A stretch of DNA of 64,000 nt, taken from assembly GCF_017894385.1 (NCBI RefSeq), contig NZ_CP059560.1, positions 2,418,001 to 2,482,000 of the forward strand, in the 5' to 3' direction. The first letter of the stretch is position 1, and every line of letters begins with the position of its first letter. The stretch is from Aromatoleum petrolei. Lineage in GTDB: Bacteria; Pseudomonadota; Gammaproteobacteria; Burkholderiales; Rhodocyclaceae. Below, in pieces: positions 45,539-53,505 of this stretch. The notes under the pieces are model-generated. The model was not told the DNA's origin. It ran no database searches and worked only from the letters and a program-made list of their open reading frames with translations. The translations under genes were made by a program, and so were the position numbers.

Positions 45539-46053
45539 CAGCACCTCCTCCGATCGTTGGCGTCCGTGACGGCGGGATCGCACATGCGCACCTGACCGCC
45601 GCCGTGGACCTCGACACGCCAGCTGTTCACGCCGGGAACACGGGTGCTCAGGTCGATCCGCTCGAGCCGGGCGGAGGAGGTGTCCACGAGCCCGCTCGCC
45701 AGAAAGACGACGGCGGTCTGCGAGGCGTTCGTCGTCATCGTCACGCCCGCAGCCGCGGCGCCCGTGGACGTCTGGATGCTGCGGGCGGGGCTCAGCGTCG
45801 CGACGGACCAGTTGCCACGCCCGTCGTCGAGCGTGAAACGCACGGCCTGGTTGCGGCGCAGGGCCTCGGAGCGCGCGAGCTGCAACCCGGACATGAGCCC
45901 CTCTGCCGAAACCCGCACGCGGAAGCGCACGAAGGTGGATTCGAAGCTCGGGGCCGCGAGCGATGCCAGAACAGCCAGAACGCCGACCGCGACAAGCGCC
46001 TCGACGAGGGTGAAACCTTTCTGCCGCGACGTCCGCCGGACACCGTTCAGCAC
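45538..46053 (-). CDS. fimT: GspH/FimT-family minor pseudopilin
   Basis: A 171-residue pseudopilin with site KG|FTLVEALVAVGVLAVLAS and the GspH/FimT segment SGLQLARSEALRRNQAVRFT. The C terminus carries two cysteines (RMCDPAV, DRRRC). Two starts are possible: an ATG at 46080 inside the upstream pilin gene or the GTG at 46051-46053, just behind the pilE-like stop. I chose the GTG because it gives a shorter leader and the usual overlap seen between the other genes of this operon. Confidence 0.85.
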   Translation of the reverse strand: MLNGVRRTSRQKGFTLVEALVAVGVLAVLASLAAPSFESTFVRFRVRVSAEGLMSGLQLARSEALRRNQAVRFTLDDGRGNWSVATLSPARSIQTSTGAAAAGVTMTTNASQTAVVFLASGLVDTSSARLERIDLSTRVPGVNSWRVEVHGGGQVRMCDPAVTDANDRRRC

Positions 46054-46502
46054 GCATCCCCCGCGCGCGCAATCCAGCAATTGCGCGGCAAGCCGCTCGC
46101 GCCGGGGAAGGCGGTGGTCTGGCGCAGATTGTCGTGATCGATCGTGAAGGTGAAGCCGGCCATGTTGCGCGAGGCCTTGCCGTTCGCCGTCGCGAGGAAG
46201 GTCTGGTTGCTGCCGCCACCGTTGTTGCAGGTGAAATCGAAGGCGTCCGAGGCGGGCACCGCAACGCCACAGCCCGTCGCCGTCGAGCCGAAGTTGCGGT
46301 TGTCCTGATAGAACTGCTCGAGGCGCACGCGCAGGGTCGACAGCTCGTTCGTCGCCTCGGTGATCCGGCTGCGCTGCACATACTGCGTGTAGGACGGAAC
46401 CGCGATCGCCGCGAGGATCGCGACGATCGCGACGGCGACCATAAGCTCGATCAGCGTGAAGCCAGCCCCGGCGCGCCGGATGCTGAGTAGGTCGTAAGTC
46501 AT
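46047..46502 (-). CDS. pilE: PilE-like type IV pilin
   Basis: A 151-residue type IVa pilin, first gene of the operon. The prepilin site AG|FTLIELMVAVAIVAILAAIA contains Glu5, followed by PSYTQYVQRSRITEATNELS. A disulfide loop can form between CGVAVPASDAFDFTC cysteines and the C-terminal NCWIARAGDAC. Genes at this position encode the minor pilin PilE that links the tip complex to the shaft; a role as the major pilin is less likely but cannot be excluded. The ATG at 46500-46502 is preceded by a GGAC-type weak Shine-Dalgarno. Confidence 0.9.
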   Translation of the reverse strand: MTYDLLSIRRAGAGFTLIELMVAVAIVAILAAIAVPSYTQYVQRSRITEATNELSTLRVRLEQFYQDNRNFGSTATGCGVAVPASDAFDFTCNNGGGSNQTFLATANGKASRNMAGFTFTIDHDNLRQTTAFPGASGLPRNCWIARAGDAC

Positions 46503-46925
46503 ACGCGGATGTCCAGCCGGGATAGCTGCGGATGCACCGGGCGGCACGGACCCGGGTGAAATTCCCCGCGCATGCCCGAACGGATTCGGAACGAATGATA
46601 CCGGAGGGCGCCGCCCCCTGAAACCAATTGTAACAGTGTGAAAGTTCGGAGAAAAGCGCAGCCCCCGGGGACTACGGCATACGCATTCCGGGTAGATCGC
46701 ACCGCCTTCGCCGTGATGCCGCGCGGAGGCCAACCGCGCTCATCCTGCACGTCTGGCGTTTCGCCCGGCGCGTGCTAGCGTGAAGGATGAACGGCCGCCC
46801 CTTCCCCGCGGCCGGGACCGTCCCGCCGCGTCGGAGGCGCGGCGGCCCTCCTCCTCCGGGGTCCCCCCTTGCCGGACGCAGAAACCGGCCCGTGCCGACG
46901 GATTCCGCTTCGATGGCAGATCATC
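46503..46925. other. Non-coding gap between pilE and the VOC gene
   Basis: A 423-bp divergent gap with no supported gene. A TACAAT hexamer on the minus strand at 46632-46627 is the best -10 candidate for the pilus operon, but its -35 (TTTTCT-like) is poor. I see no sigma54 box. The right part is GC-rich and carries only shadow frames. Confidence 0.5.
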
Positions 46926-47294
46926 ATGACCAACCCCGCTTCCGGATTGAAATGCGTGAAGGTTGTCGCGCTCGCGGTACGCGACGTCGCACGTGCGAAC
47001 AGGTTTTATGGCGAAACGCTGGGGCTCGCACCCGCCAGCGAAGGCGGCCGGCAGGTCGGTTTCGAGCTCGGCGGCGCCGTGCTGATGCTCAAGGACGACT
47101 GGTATGGCACGCCGACCGCGGAGCCGAACCCGCGCATCACGCTGGAATGCGCCGACGCACGCGCACTCGAGGCGAGCCTGCGCCGACTCGACGTGAAGAT
47201 CCCGGATGCGGTCGAACTCTACGACGGCAGCCACTACGTCGGCGCCTTCCTCGACAGCGAAGGCAACAAGCTGTGGTTCTGCTCGCCCGCCTAG
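46926..47294 (+). CDS. VOC-family (glyoxalase/dioxygenase fold) protein
   Basis: A 122-residue single-domain vicinal oxygen chelate protein. The motif VKVVALAVRDVARANRFYGE opens the first beta-alpha-beta unit, and YDGSHYVGAFLDSEGNKLWF closes the second. Of the usual metal ligands, the C-terminal acidic/aromatic region is present, while the first-position histidine is replaced (VVALAV), so metal binding is uncertain. The substrate is unknown. The ATG at 46926 is preferred over an upstream in-frame start at 46869, which lies in a GC-rich shadow. It converges on the alpha/beta hydrolase gene 19 bases away. Confidence 0.82.
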   Translation: MTNPASGLKCVKVVALAVRDVARANRFYGETLGLAPASEGGRQVGFELGGAVLMLKDDWYGTPTAEPNPRITLECADARALEASLRRLDVKIPDAVELYDGSHYVGAFLDSEGNKLWFCSPA

Positions 47295-47313
47295 TTTGCC
47301 GGCTGCCGCGCGC

Positions 47314-48150
47314 TCAGTCCGCTGCGTCGATGAAGTCGAGCACGTCGCGGGCGAAGCGCTCGCGCTGCCACAGGTGCGGCGCGTGGTCGACGTCGTCGTA
47401 GATCTGCAGCAGCGCGTTGGGGATGTTGTCGCGCACGTAGTGGGCGGTGCGGGTATGGTAGAAGTTGCTCGCGCCGGCATAGACCAGCAGTGCGGGAACG
47501 TCGATCTTCTCCAGCACGTCGCGATAGTCGGCGGCGGCGAGACTGGACCAGCAGTCGATCAGCGGCTGCGGAGCCATCTCGCGCAGGCGCTGGCGCGCGA
47601 GGGCCATGCCGTCGCCGTTCTCGAGGTACTTGCGCCGGGCGCGCTCGTTGAGGCTCTGGCCGACCAGGCGCAGCACGCCCTCGGCGAAGTCCTCCTGCAG
47701 CGAACGCACGAAGGCGGCGTTGCGAGCGGCGTCGAAGTCGGTGTAGATGCCCCAGCGCCAATCCGCATCGGTGAGGATGCGCGGTGACTGATCGATGATC
47801 ACGATCTTGCGCAGGCGGCTGCAGCCGAAGTCGCGGATGTATTGCCACAGCGTCAGCGCGCCCATCGAATGGCCGACCACGACTGCGTCGCGCAGGTTCC
47901 AGTGCTCGAGCATCTGCTCGAGGTCGCGCGCCATGCGTGCGGCGCTTACCGGAGTATCGGTTTGCGGGGCGTGGCCGCCGTGGCCGCGCGCGTCCCAGCG
48001 AAACACGCGGTGGTGCGCGGCGAAGGCGTCGATGAAGGGATTCCAGTCGCGATGGCTTGCGGTCCAGCCGTGCAGCAGCACCAGCGGCGGTCCCTCGCCG
48101 TCGATCTTCACATGAATGTGTTCGCCGTCGTCGGCCCGGAAATGGATCAT
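47314..48150 (-). CDS. Alpha/beta-fold hydrolase
   Basis: A 278-residue hydrolase with oxyanion motif LLHGWTASHRDWNPF (near residue 28), nucleophile elbow VVGHSMGALTLW (Ser near 97), acid in the PALLVYAGASN region and a C-terminal histidine in YDDVDHAPHLW. Substrate unknown; the closest group includes esterases and haloacetate-dehalogenase-like proteins. The ATG at 48148-48150 lies behind AGAAGGTGG; an upstream reading from 48168 would start inside a palindrome and is less likely. A 20-bp palindrome sits just upstream, suggesting specific regulation. Confidence 0.85.
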   Translation of the reverse strand: MIHFRADDGEHIHVKIDGEGPPLVLLHGWTASHRDWNPFIDAFAAHHRVFRWDARGHGGHAPQTDTPVSAARMARDLEQMLEHWNLRDAVVVGHSMGALTLWQYIRDFGCSRLRKIVIIDQSPRILTDADWRWGIYTDFDAARNAAFVRSLQEDFAEGVLRLVGQSLNERARRKYLENGDGMALARQRLREMAPQPLIDCWSSLAAADYRDVLEKIDVPALLVYAGASNFYHTRTAHYVRDNIPNALLQIYDDVDHAPHLWQRERFARDVLDFIDAAD

Positions 48151-48161
48151 CACGCCACCTT

Positions 48162-48181
48162 CTGTCAATATATTGTGACAG
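48162..48181. promoter_or_regulatory. Palindromic operator candidate before the alpha/beta hydrolase
   Basis: CTGTCA-n8-TGACAG with the inner perfect palindrome CAATATATTG, 12 bases upstream of the hydrolase start, in an AT-rich island amid GC-rich DNA. On the minus strand TATACT just upstream may be a -10 box, so the palindrome would cover the transcription start. Spacing does not fit LexA (CTGT-n8-ACAG). Confidence 0.55.
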
Positions 48182-48213
48182 TATACCGGCAGAACCCGCG
48201 GCGCCCGGCGCGG

Positions 48214-48810
48214 TCAGCGGACGGACGCGAGGTGGCGCAGACGCAGGGGATGGGGCGGAAATGGTGGGAGCGCGGGGAATCCGCTGCGCCCGCCCATCTC
48301 GGGGCCGTCGTGCGGAAAGAGGTAGGTCCGGCTCGTGCGCACGACTCTGCCGTCGATGAAGTGCACATTGAAATAGGTGGCGATGCCCGGACCGTCGTTC
48401 TCGATGTTCCAGTCCCACACCTCTTCCCCGCTCAGGTGGAAAATCTCGACGGAGCGGTGGGCGCCGAGCAGGCGCGACACCTGTTCGCGCGTCATGCCGG
48501 GCTCGACGCGGGCAAGGTTCTCGAAGGACAGCGCGTTTTCCTGCCGCAGCACGGTGCCGGCCGCGTCCACCGTGATCATCAGCGTGGCATGGCCGTAGGG
48601 CTGCGTCGAGTACTCCAGCGTGCGTGTGCCGTCCTCGTTGTGCCAGCGCCGCGCGGGCTCGCCATGCACGGCGATGGCCTCGGCCTCGCTCGCCAGCGGA
48701 CGGAGGCCGCCCGTCAGCGCACAGCCGGCAGCCAGCGCCGCAATCGCAAGCAGCGTCGCGACACGTGATCCGAAACGGCGGACTTTCACCTGCGCTGCGT
48801 CCCCGCTCAC
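48214..48810 (-). CDS. BamE/SmpA-like outer-membrane lipoprotein (copy 1)
   Basis: A 198-residue predicted lipoprotein. The lipobox is LAAGC after a hydrophobic stretch (VATLLAIAALAAGC). The mature part has the SmpA/OmlA pattern GMTREQVSRLLGAHRSVEIF and VWDWNIENDGPGIATYFNVH. The starts GTG 48808-48810 and GTG 48787-48789 are both possible; the first is listed. It lies five bases behind the related lipoprotein gene at 48815, so the pair is a tandem duplication. It resembles BamE but is longer, with a two-part body (a first WHNEDGTRTLEYSTQP unit and a second GMTREQV unit). Confidence 0.78.
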   Translation of the reverse strand: MSGDAAQVKVRRFGSRVATLLAIAALAAGCALTGGLRPLASEAEAIAVHGEPARRWHNEDGTRTLEYSTQPYGHATLMITVDAAGTVLRQENALSFENLARVEPGMTREQVSRLLGAHRSVEIFHLSGEEVWDWNIENDGPGIATYFNVHFIDGRVVRTSRTYLFPHDGPEMGGRSGFPALPPFPPHPLRLRHLASVR

Positions 48811-48814
48811 ACCC

Positions 48815-49300
48815 TTACGGCCGCGGTTCGACGAAGCGGCTCGTGCGTGCAACACGCCCATCGTCATTGAAATGCACCAGGAAAAACACCGCATCGCCCG
48901 ATACCTCCTTGCCGACGCGCCAGCCCCACACCGTTTCCTTCGCGAGTTCGAAGCGCTCGCGCGTGCCGGGCGCGCCGAGGATGCGCCGCACCTCGTCGCC
49001 GGTCATGCCTCTTTCGATGCGCGCGAAGTTGTTTTCGTTCAGCACCTGCTCGACCTTGCGCAGCACCTCGTCGCTGCCGATTGTCATCATGAAGCACTCC
49101 GTGCCCATGGGCTGACGGGAATACTCCCACGTCACCGAGCCGTCATCGTTGTGCCATTCCATCTGCGGCGGGCCGAAGCGCTGGCGCACGTCGGCGGCCG
49201 TCGACACGCCCGGCTCAAGCTCCTTCAGGTTGAAATGATCGCAGGCGGCGAGTCCCAGCGCGGCGAGCAGGCTGCACAACAGGGCGAACAGGCGATTCAT
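48815..49300 (-). CDS. BamE/SmpA-like outer-membrane lipoprotein (copy 2)
   Basis: A 161-residue lipoprotein with lipobox LGLAAC after NRLFALLCSLLAALG. The body repeats the two-unit plan of its neighbour: PGVSTAADVRQRFGPPQMEW then WHNDDGSVTWEYSRQPMGTE, and RGMTGDEVRRILGAPGTRER then VWGWRVGKEVSGDAVFFLVH. BamE-like proteins brace the outer-membrane protein assembly complex, but this pair is distinct from single-domain BamE (~110 residues) and its role is unknown. The ATG at 49298-49300 gives the signal peptide directly. It is the first gene of the pair. Confidence 0.82.
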   Translation of the reverse strand: MNRLFALLCSLLAALGLAACDHFNLKELEPGVSTAADVRQRFGPPQMEWHNDDGSVTWEYSRQPMGTECFMMTIGSDEVLRKVEQVLNENNFARIERGMTGDEVRRILGAPGTRERFELAKETVWGWRVGKEVSGDAVFFLVHFNDDGRVARTSRFVEPRP

Positions 49301-49528
49301 CGGGCATAGTCTCCTCGAGTACGGCAAACGACGCTGCCGGCTCACCGGATTATGTCGGCACAGGACCGGGGCGGGCCAGCGTGCATGTCCCAGCACCGTC
49401 ACGCTGGGCGTATCGTCAATCGCGGCAGGGACGATGCGGGAATTGCAGGCTAGAATCGCACCATACCGGAGCGCGGCACAATCGCGAACCGGCCCCCTGT
49501 CCGCTTACAACGCTTCGGAGAACGGTTC

Positions 49529-50641
49529 ATGAAGAAGACCCTGATCGCCCTCGCACTCGCCGCGGCCGGCCTGTCCGCCGCCCACGCCCAGACCGTCGTC
49601 AAGATCGGCCACGCCGGCCCGCTCACCGGTCCGATCGCCCACATCGGCAAGGACGGAGAAAACGGCGTGCGCCTCGCGATCGAGGACGCCAACGCCAAGG
49701 GCACCACGATCGGCGGCCAGAAGGTCAAGTTCGAGCTCGTCAGCGAGGACGATCAGGCCGACCCGCGGACCGCGACGACCGTCGCGCAACGCCTGACCGA
49801 CGCGGGTGTGAAGGGCGTGGTCGGCCACGTGACCTCGGGCGCATCCATCCCCGCCTCGCGCATCTACGAACAGGCCGGCGTGCCGGTCATCACGCCGTCC
49901 TCGACCAACCCGAAGCTCACGCAGCAGGGCTACAAGGTGACCTTCCGCGTCATCGCCAACGACCTGCAGCAGGGCGCGGCGATGGCCAAGTACGCCAACA
50001 AGCTGGGCGCGAAGAAGGTCGCGATCATCGACGACCGCACCGCCTACGGCCAGGGCCTCGCCGATGCCTTCGCCGAAAGCCTGAAGAAGGAGGGCGTACA
50101 GGTGGTGGGCCGCGAGTTCACCAACGACAAGGCCACCGACTTCACCGCCATCCTCACCAAGCTCAAGGGCAAGCAGCCCGATGCCGTGTTCTTCGGCGGC
50201 ATGGACGCACAGGCCGCGCCGATGCTGCGCCAGATGAAACAGCTCGGCATCGGCGCGAAGTTCCTCGGCGGCGACGGCGCCTGCACCGGCGAGATGATCA
50301 AGCTCGGGGGCGACGCGATGAGCGGCGACGCGTACTGCACGCAGGCCGGCATCCCGATGGACAAGATGCCGGGCGGTGCCGCGTTCAACAAGCGCTTCAA
50401 GGAAGTGTACAAGGGCGACGTGCAGCTTTACGCGCCGTACAGCTACGACGCGGCAATGGCGTTGATCGAGGCCATGAAGGCCGCGGGCTCGGTGGAGCCG
50501 GCGAAGTACCTGCCGTCGCTGCAGAAGCTCAATATCTCGGGCGTGACCGGCACGATCGCGTTCGACAAGAACGGTGACATCCGCGACGGCGGCGTCACGC
50601 TGTACCGATTTCAGGGCGGCAAGTGGGAAGCTCTGAACTGA
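49529..50641 (+). CDS. livK: Branched-chain amino acid ABC transporter, periplasmic binding protein (copy 1)
   Basis: A 370-residue periplasmic protein. Signal peptide LIALALAAAGLSAAHAQT, then the Leu/Ile/Val-binding fold: VVKIGHAGPLTGPIAHIGKD, VGHVTSGASIPASRIYEQAG (ligand Ser/Thr), and ATDFTAILTKLKGKQPDAVF. It captures leucine-type amino acids, or a related compound, for the LivHMGF permease encoded downstream. A second, similar binding protein follows at 51165. AACGCTTCGGAGAACGG provides the GGAG ribosome site. A terminator hairpin follows the stop, so this gene is probably expressed separately from the permease genes. Confidence 0.93.
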   Translation: MKKTLIALALAAAGLSAAHAQTVVKIGHAGPLTGPIAHIGKDGENGVRLAIEDANAKGTTIGGQKVKFELVSEDDQADPRTATTVAQRLTDAGVKGVVGHVTSGASIPASRIYEQAGVPVITPSSTNPKLTQQGYKVTFRVIANDLQQGAAMAKYANKLGAKKVAIIDDRTAYGQGLADAFAESLKKEGVQVVGREFTNDKATDFTAILTKLKGKQPDAVFFGGMDAQAAPMLRQMKQLGIGAKFLGGDGACTGEMIKLGGDAMSGDAYCTQAGIPMDKMPGGAAFNKRFKEVYKGDVQLYAPYSYDAAMALIEAMKAAGSVEPAKYLPSLQKLNISGVTGTIAFDKNGDIRDGGVTLYRFQGGKWEALN

Positions 50642-51164
50642 TCGCATGACCGGAGCACCGCACCACGAGCGTGCGGCGCGCGGCAGGAACGAACCCGATC
50701 GGGGCGCTGCGGCGCCCCTTTCTTCTGCCTGCAGGCGCCTGCAGCGCGGCTCCGGACGGGCGGGCGCCGCAGCATTAGGGTTTTCCACAATCTGGCATGA
50801 CTTGTGCGATGCACCATGCGTGCAAACACAGGCCAGTCCCTTGGAAACCCGCACCAGCTGACGATCCAGGCCCGTCGCGCACGTTTTCGTCATCGGCGAT
50901 GTCGGACCCCGGCAACACCTTGCTGCACTGCAGAAGGCCGGATCCCGCACATCACTGTTGCAATTCGCGCATCACGGTCTGTTTTTGGGCAGAATACGCG
51001 GACTTTTCAGCCCCCCGGGACCGTTGCACCGCAGCGGTGATAGTCGGGGGCGAACGGAAAGGCGGTATCACGTGTAGCACCCTGGCGGCCCTTCGGCGCT
51101 CACGAAGGCTGGAAGTGTCGTTCAGGCCCTCAATCTCACGAATCGATCTCGCTGGAGGAGAAAC
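50642..51164. other. Long leader region between the two binding-protein genes
   Basis: A 523-bp gap. It starts with the terminator at 50701-50725, followed by GC-rich sequence and, from about 50770, a more balanced stretch with several AT-rich patches. No ORF of protein-like composition is seen. It probably holds the promoter and leader of the second livK gene; I could not identify a riboswitch class in it. Confidence 0.5.
50701..50725 (+). terminator. Intrinsic terminator after livK copy 1
   Basis: GGGGCGC-TGCG-GCGCCCC hairpin (50701-50718) followed by TTTCTTCT. A compact, stable stem 60 bases after the stop. Confidence 0.8.
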
Positions 51165-52280
51165 ATGAAGCAAACCGTCGTCGCACTCGCGATCATGGGC
51201 ATTGGCCTGTCCGTCGCCCAAGCGCAGGAGATGGTCGTCAAGCTGGGCAGCGTCGCCCCGCTGACCGGCACCATCTCCCACCTCGGCAAGGACAACGAAA
51301 ACGGCGCACGCCTCGCCGTCGAGGACGCCAATGCCAAAGGCGTCACCATCGGCGGCAAGAAGGTCAAGTTCGAGCTGATGGGCGAGGACGACCAGGCCGA
51401 CCCCCGCACCGGCACCACGGTCGCGCAGCGTCTCGTCGACGCCGGCGTGAAGGGCGTCGTCGGCCACCTGAACTCCGGCACCACGATCCCGGCCTCGCGC
51501 ATCTACAACCAGGCCGGCGTGCCGATGATCTCGCCCTCGGCAACCAACCCGACGCTCACGCGCCAGGGCTACAAGGCGGTGTTCCGCACGATCGCCAACG
51601 ACGTGCAGCAAGGCGGCGTGCTGGGCAAGTTCATCGTCGGCCCGCTCGCGGCGAGGACCGTCGCGATCATCGACGACCGCACCGCGTACGGTCAGGGCCT
51701 CGCCGACGAAACCGAGAAGGCGGTGAAGGCGGGCGGCGGCAAGATCGTCGCGCGCGAATTCACGAACGACAAGGCCACCGACTTCAACGCGATCCTGACC
51801 AAGATTCGCGGCGCCAAGCCCGACGTGATCTTCTTCGGCGGCATGGACGCCCAGGGCGGCCCGATGCTGCGCCAGCTAAAGCAACTCGGCGTGGAAGCCA
51901 AGTTCGTCACCGGCGACGGCGGCTGCAGCCCCGAGATGATCAAGCTCGCCGGCGAGGCGCTCGGCGCCAATGCGTACTGCTCGATGGCCGGCCTGCCGAT
52001 CGAGAAGATGCCGGGCGGCACCGAGTTCCGCAACCGCTACAAGGCGCGCTTCAATCAGGACGTCCAGATCTACTCGCCCTACGCCTATGACGCGGCAACG
52101 TCGATGATCAACGCGATGCAGGCAGCCAATTCCGTCGAGCCGGCCAAGTACCTGCCCGAACTGAAGAAGAGCAACTTCTCCGGCGTGACCGGCACGGTGG
52201 CCTTCGACGAACTCGGCGACATCAAGGACGGCGCGATCACGATGTACCAGTTCAAGGCCGGCACCTGGGCACCGATGTAA
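51165..52280 (+). CDS. livK: Branched-chain amino acid ABC transporter, periplasmic binding protein (copy 2)
   Basis: A 371-residue paralogue of the 49529 product. Signal peptide VVALAIMGIGLSVAQAQE, then VVKLGSVAPLTGTISHLGKD, VGHLNSGTTIPASRIYNQAG and ATDFNAILTKIRGAKPDVIF. It differs in the ligand pocket region (NSGTTIP versus TSGASIP in copy 1) and so may recognise a different amino acid or an aromatic acid. GGAGGAGAAAC gives a strong ribosome site. A terminator with a T6 tract follows; the permease genes begin 274 bases later, so binding protein is likely made in excess over permease. Confidence 0.93.
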   Translation: MKQTVVALAIMGIGLSVAQAQEMVVKLGSVAPLTGTISHLGKDNENGARLAVEDANAKGVTIGGKKVKFELMGEDDQADPRTGTTVAQRLVDAGVKGVVGHLNSGTTIPASRIYNQAGVPMISPSATNPTLTRQGYKAVFRTIANDVQQGGVLGKFIVGPLAARTVAIIDDRTAYGQGLADETEKAVKAGGGKIVAREFTNDKATDFNAILTKIRGAKPDVIFFGGMDAQGGPMLRQLKQLGVEAKFVTGDGGCSPEMIKLAGEALGANAYCSMAGLPIEKMPGGTEFRNRYKARFNQDVQIYSPYAYDAATSMINAMQAANSVEPAKYLPELKKSNFSGVTGTVAFDELGDIKDGAITMYQFKAGTWAPM

Positions 52281-52322
52281 TTCCGGTGGTCATTCCGGCC
52301 CGACAGTCTGGATGACCCGAAG

Positions 52323-52363
52323 CGGGGGTTGCGATCACGCAGCACGATCGCACCCCCTTTTTT
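52323..52363 (+). terminator. Terminator between livK copy 2 and livH
   Basis: GGGGGTTGCGATC pairs with GATCGCACCCCC (one bulged T) around ACGCAGCAC, followed by TTTTTT. Partial readthrough would allow lower expression of livHMGF, a common arrangement. Confidence 0.85.
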
Positions 52364-52554
52364 GTGACTCTCGCGACTTGTAACCCGATGTATTTTCAGC
52401 CTTGCAGCGGTTTGGCCGACACACCCGCGCCGAACCCCGAGCGTGTGCGAACGGCGCACGCGAAAACAGCGTCCGAACGGCGGACCGGCCTCACGACGGC
52501 CACCCCGCATCATTCATCCCTGTGCGGCCCGCACCCGACCTTCCGAGGGTAAAC

Positions 52555-53487
52555 ATGGAAATCTTTCTTCAACAGATCGTGAATGGCCTCGTCGTCGGTA
52601 GCGTGTATGCGCTCGTCGCCCTCGGCTACACGATGGTTTACGGCATCCTGGGCCTGATCAACTTCGCCCACGGTGACCTGGTGATGGTCGGCGCACTCAC
52701 CGCCTTGCAGACCATGATGTTCCTGATGGGCGTAGCCCCCGGCATGTCGCCGATCGCGATGCTGACGCTGTCGCTGCTGGTGGCGGTCCCGGTGTGCATG
52801 CTGCTCGCGTTCACGATGGAGCGTCTCGCCTACCGCCCGCTGCGCAACGCGCCGCGTCTCGCACCGCTCATCACCGCGATCGGCGTGTCCTTCCTGCTGC
52901 AGACCCTGGCGATGATCATCTGGGGCCGCAACTACCACACCTTCCCGCAGCTGATCTCGACGACCCCGATTCAGCCGATCGAGGGCGTGTTCATCACGCC
53001 GATCCAGATCACGATCATCATTGTCTCGGCCCTGATGATGGCCGCACTGGTGCTGCTCGTCACCAAGACCAAGCTCGGCCGCGCGATGCGCGCCACCGCC
53101 GAGAACCATCGCGTCGCGGCGCTGATGGGGGTCGATACCAACATGATCATCGCGCTCACCTTCGTCATCGGCGCGGCGCTCGCGGCGGTCGCAGGCGTGA
53201 TGTTCGCGAGCAACTACGGCATCGCGCACTACGGCATGGGCTTCATGCCGGGCCTGAAGGCCTTCACTGCCGCGGTGCTGGGCGGCATCGGCAATCTCGG
53301 CGGCGCGATGCTGGGCGGAGTGGTGCTGGGCCTCGTGGAGTCCTTCGGCGCCGGCTACATCGAGCACCTGACCTTCGGCTTCCTGAACTCGTCCTACCAG
53401 GACATCTTCGCCTTCATCATCCTCGGCCTCGTGCTCATCTTCCGGCCCACCGGCCTGCTGGGTGAACGCGTGTCCGACCGGGCATAA
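52555..53487 (+). CDS. livH: Branched-chain amino acid ABC transporter permease LivH
   Basis: A 310-residue inner-membrane permease with about eight to nine helices. Family signatures: NGLVVGSVYALVALGYTMVY at the start, GLINFAHGDLVMVGA after it, and MGFMPGLKAFTAAVLGGIGN, the cytoplasmic loop that docks on the ATPases. The ATG at 52555 follows GAGGGTAAAC; the open upstream extension is not conserved. It forms the channel with LivM and is 18 bases upstream of livM. Confidence 0.95.
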   Translation: MEIFLQQIVNGLVVGSVYALVALGYTMVYGILGLINFAHGDLVMVGALTALQTMMFLMGVAPGMSPIAMLTLSLLVAVPVCMLLAFTMERLAYRPLRNAPRLAPLITAIGVSFLLQTLAMIIWGRNYHTFPQLISTTPIQPIEGVFITPIQITIIIVSALMMAALVLLVTKTKLGRAMRATAENHRVAALMGVDTNMIIALTFVIGAALAAVAGVMFASNYGIAHYGMGFMPGLKAFTAAVLGGIGNLGGAMLGGVVLGLVESFGAGYIEHLTFGFLNSSYQDIFAFIILGLVLIFRPTGLLGERVSDRA

Positions 53488-53505
53488 CGCGGGAGTGACA
53501 AGAAC

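Noticed and set aside
48162..48181. LexA box
   Set aside because: CTGT and ACAG are separated by 12 bases, not 8.
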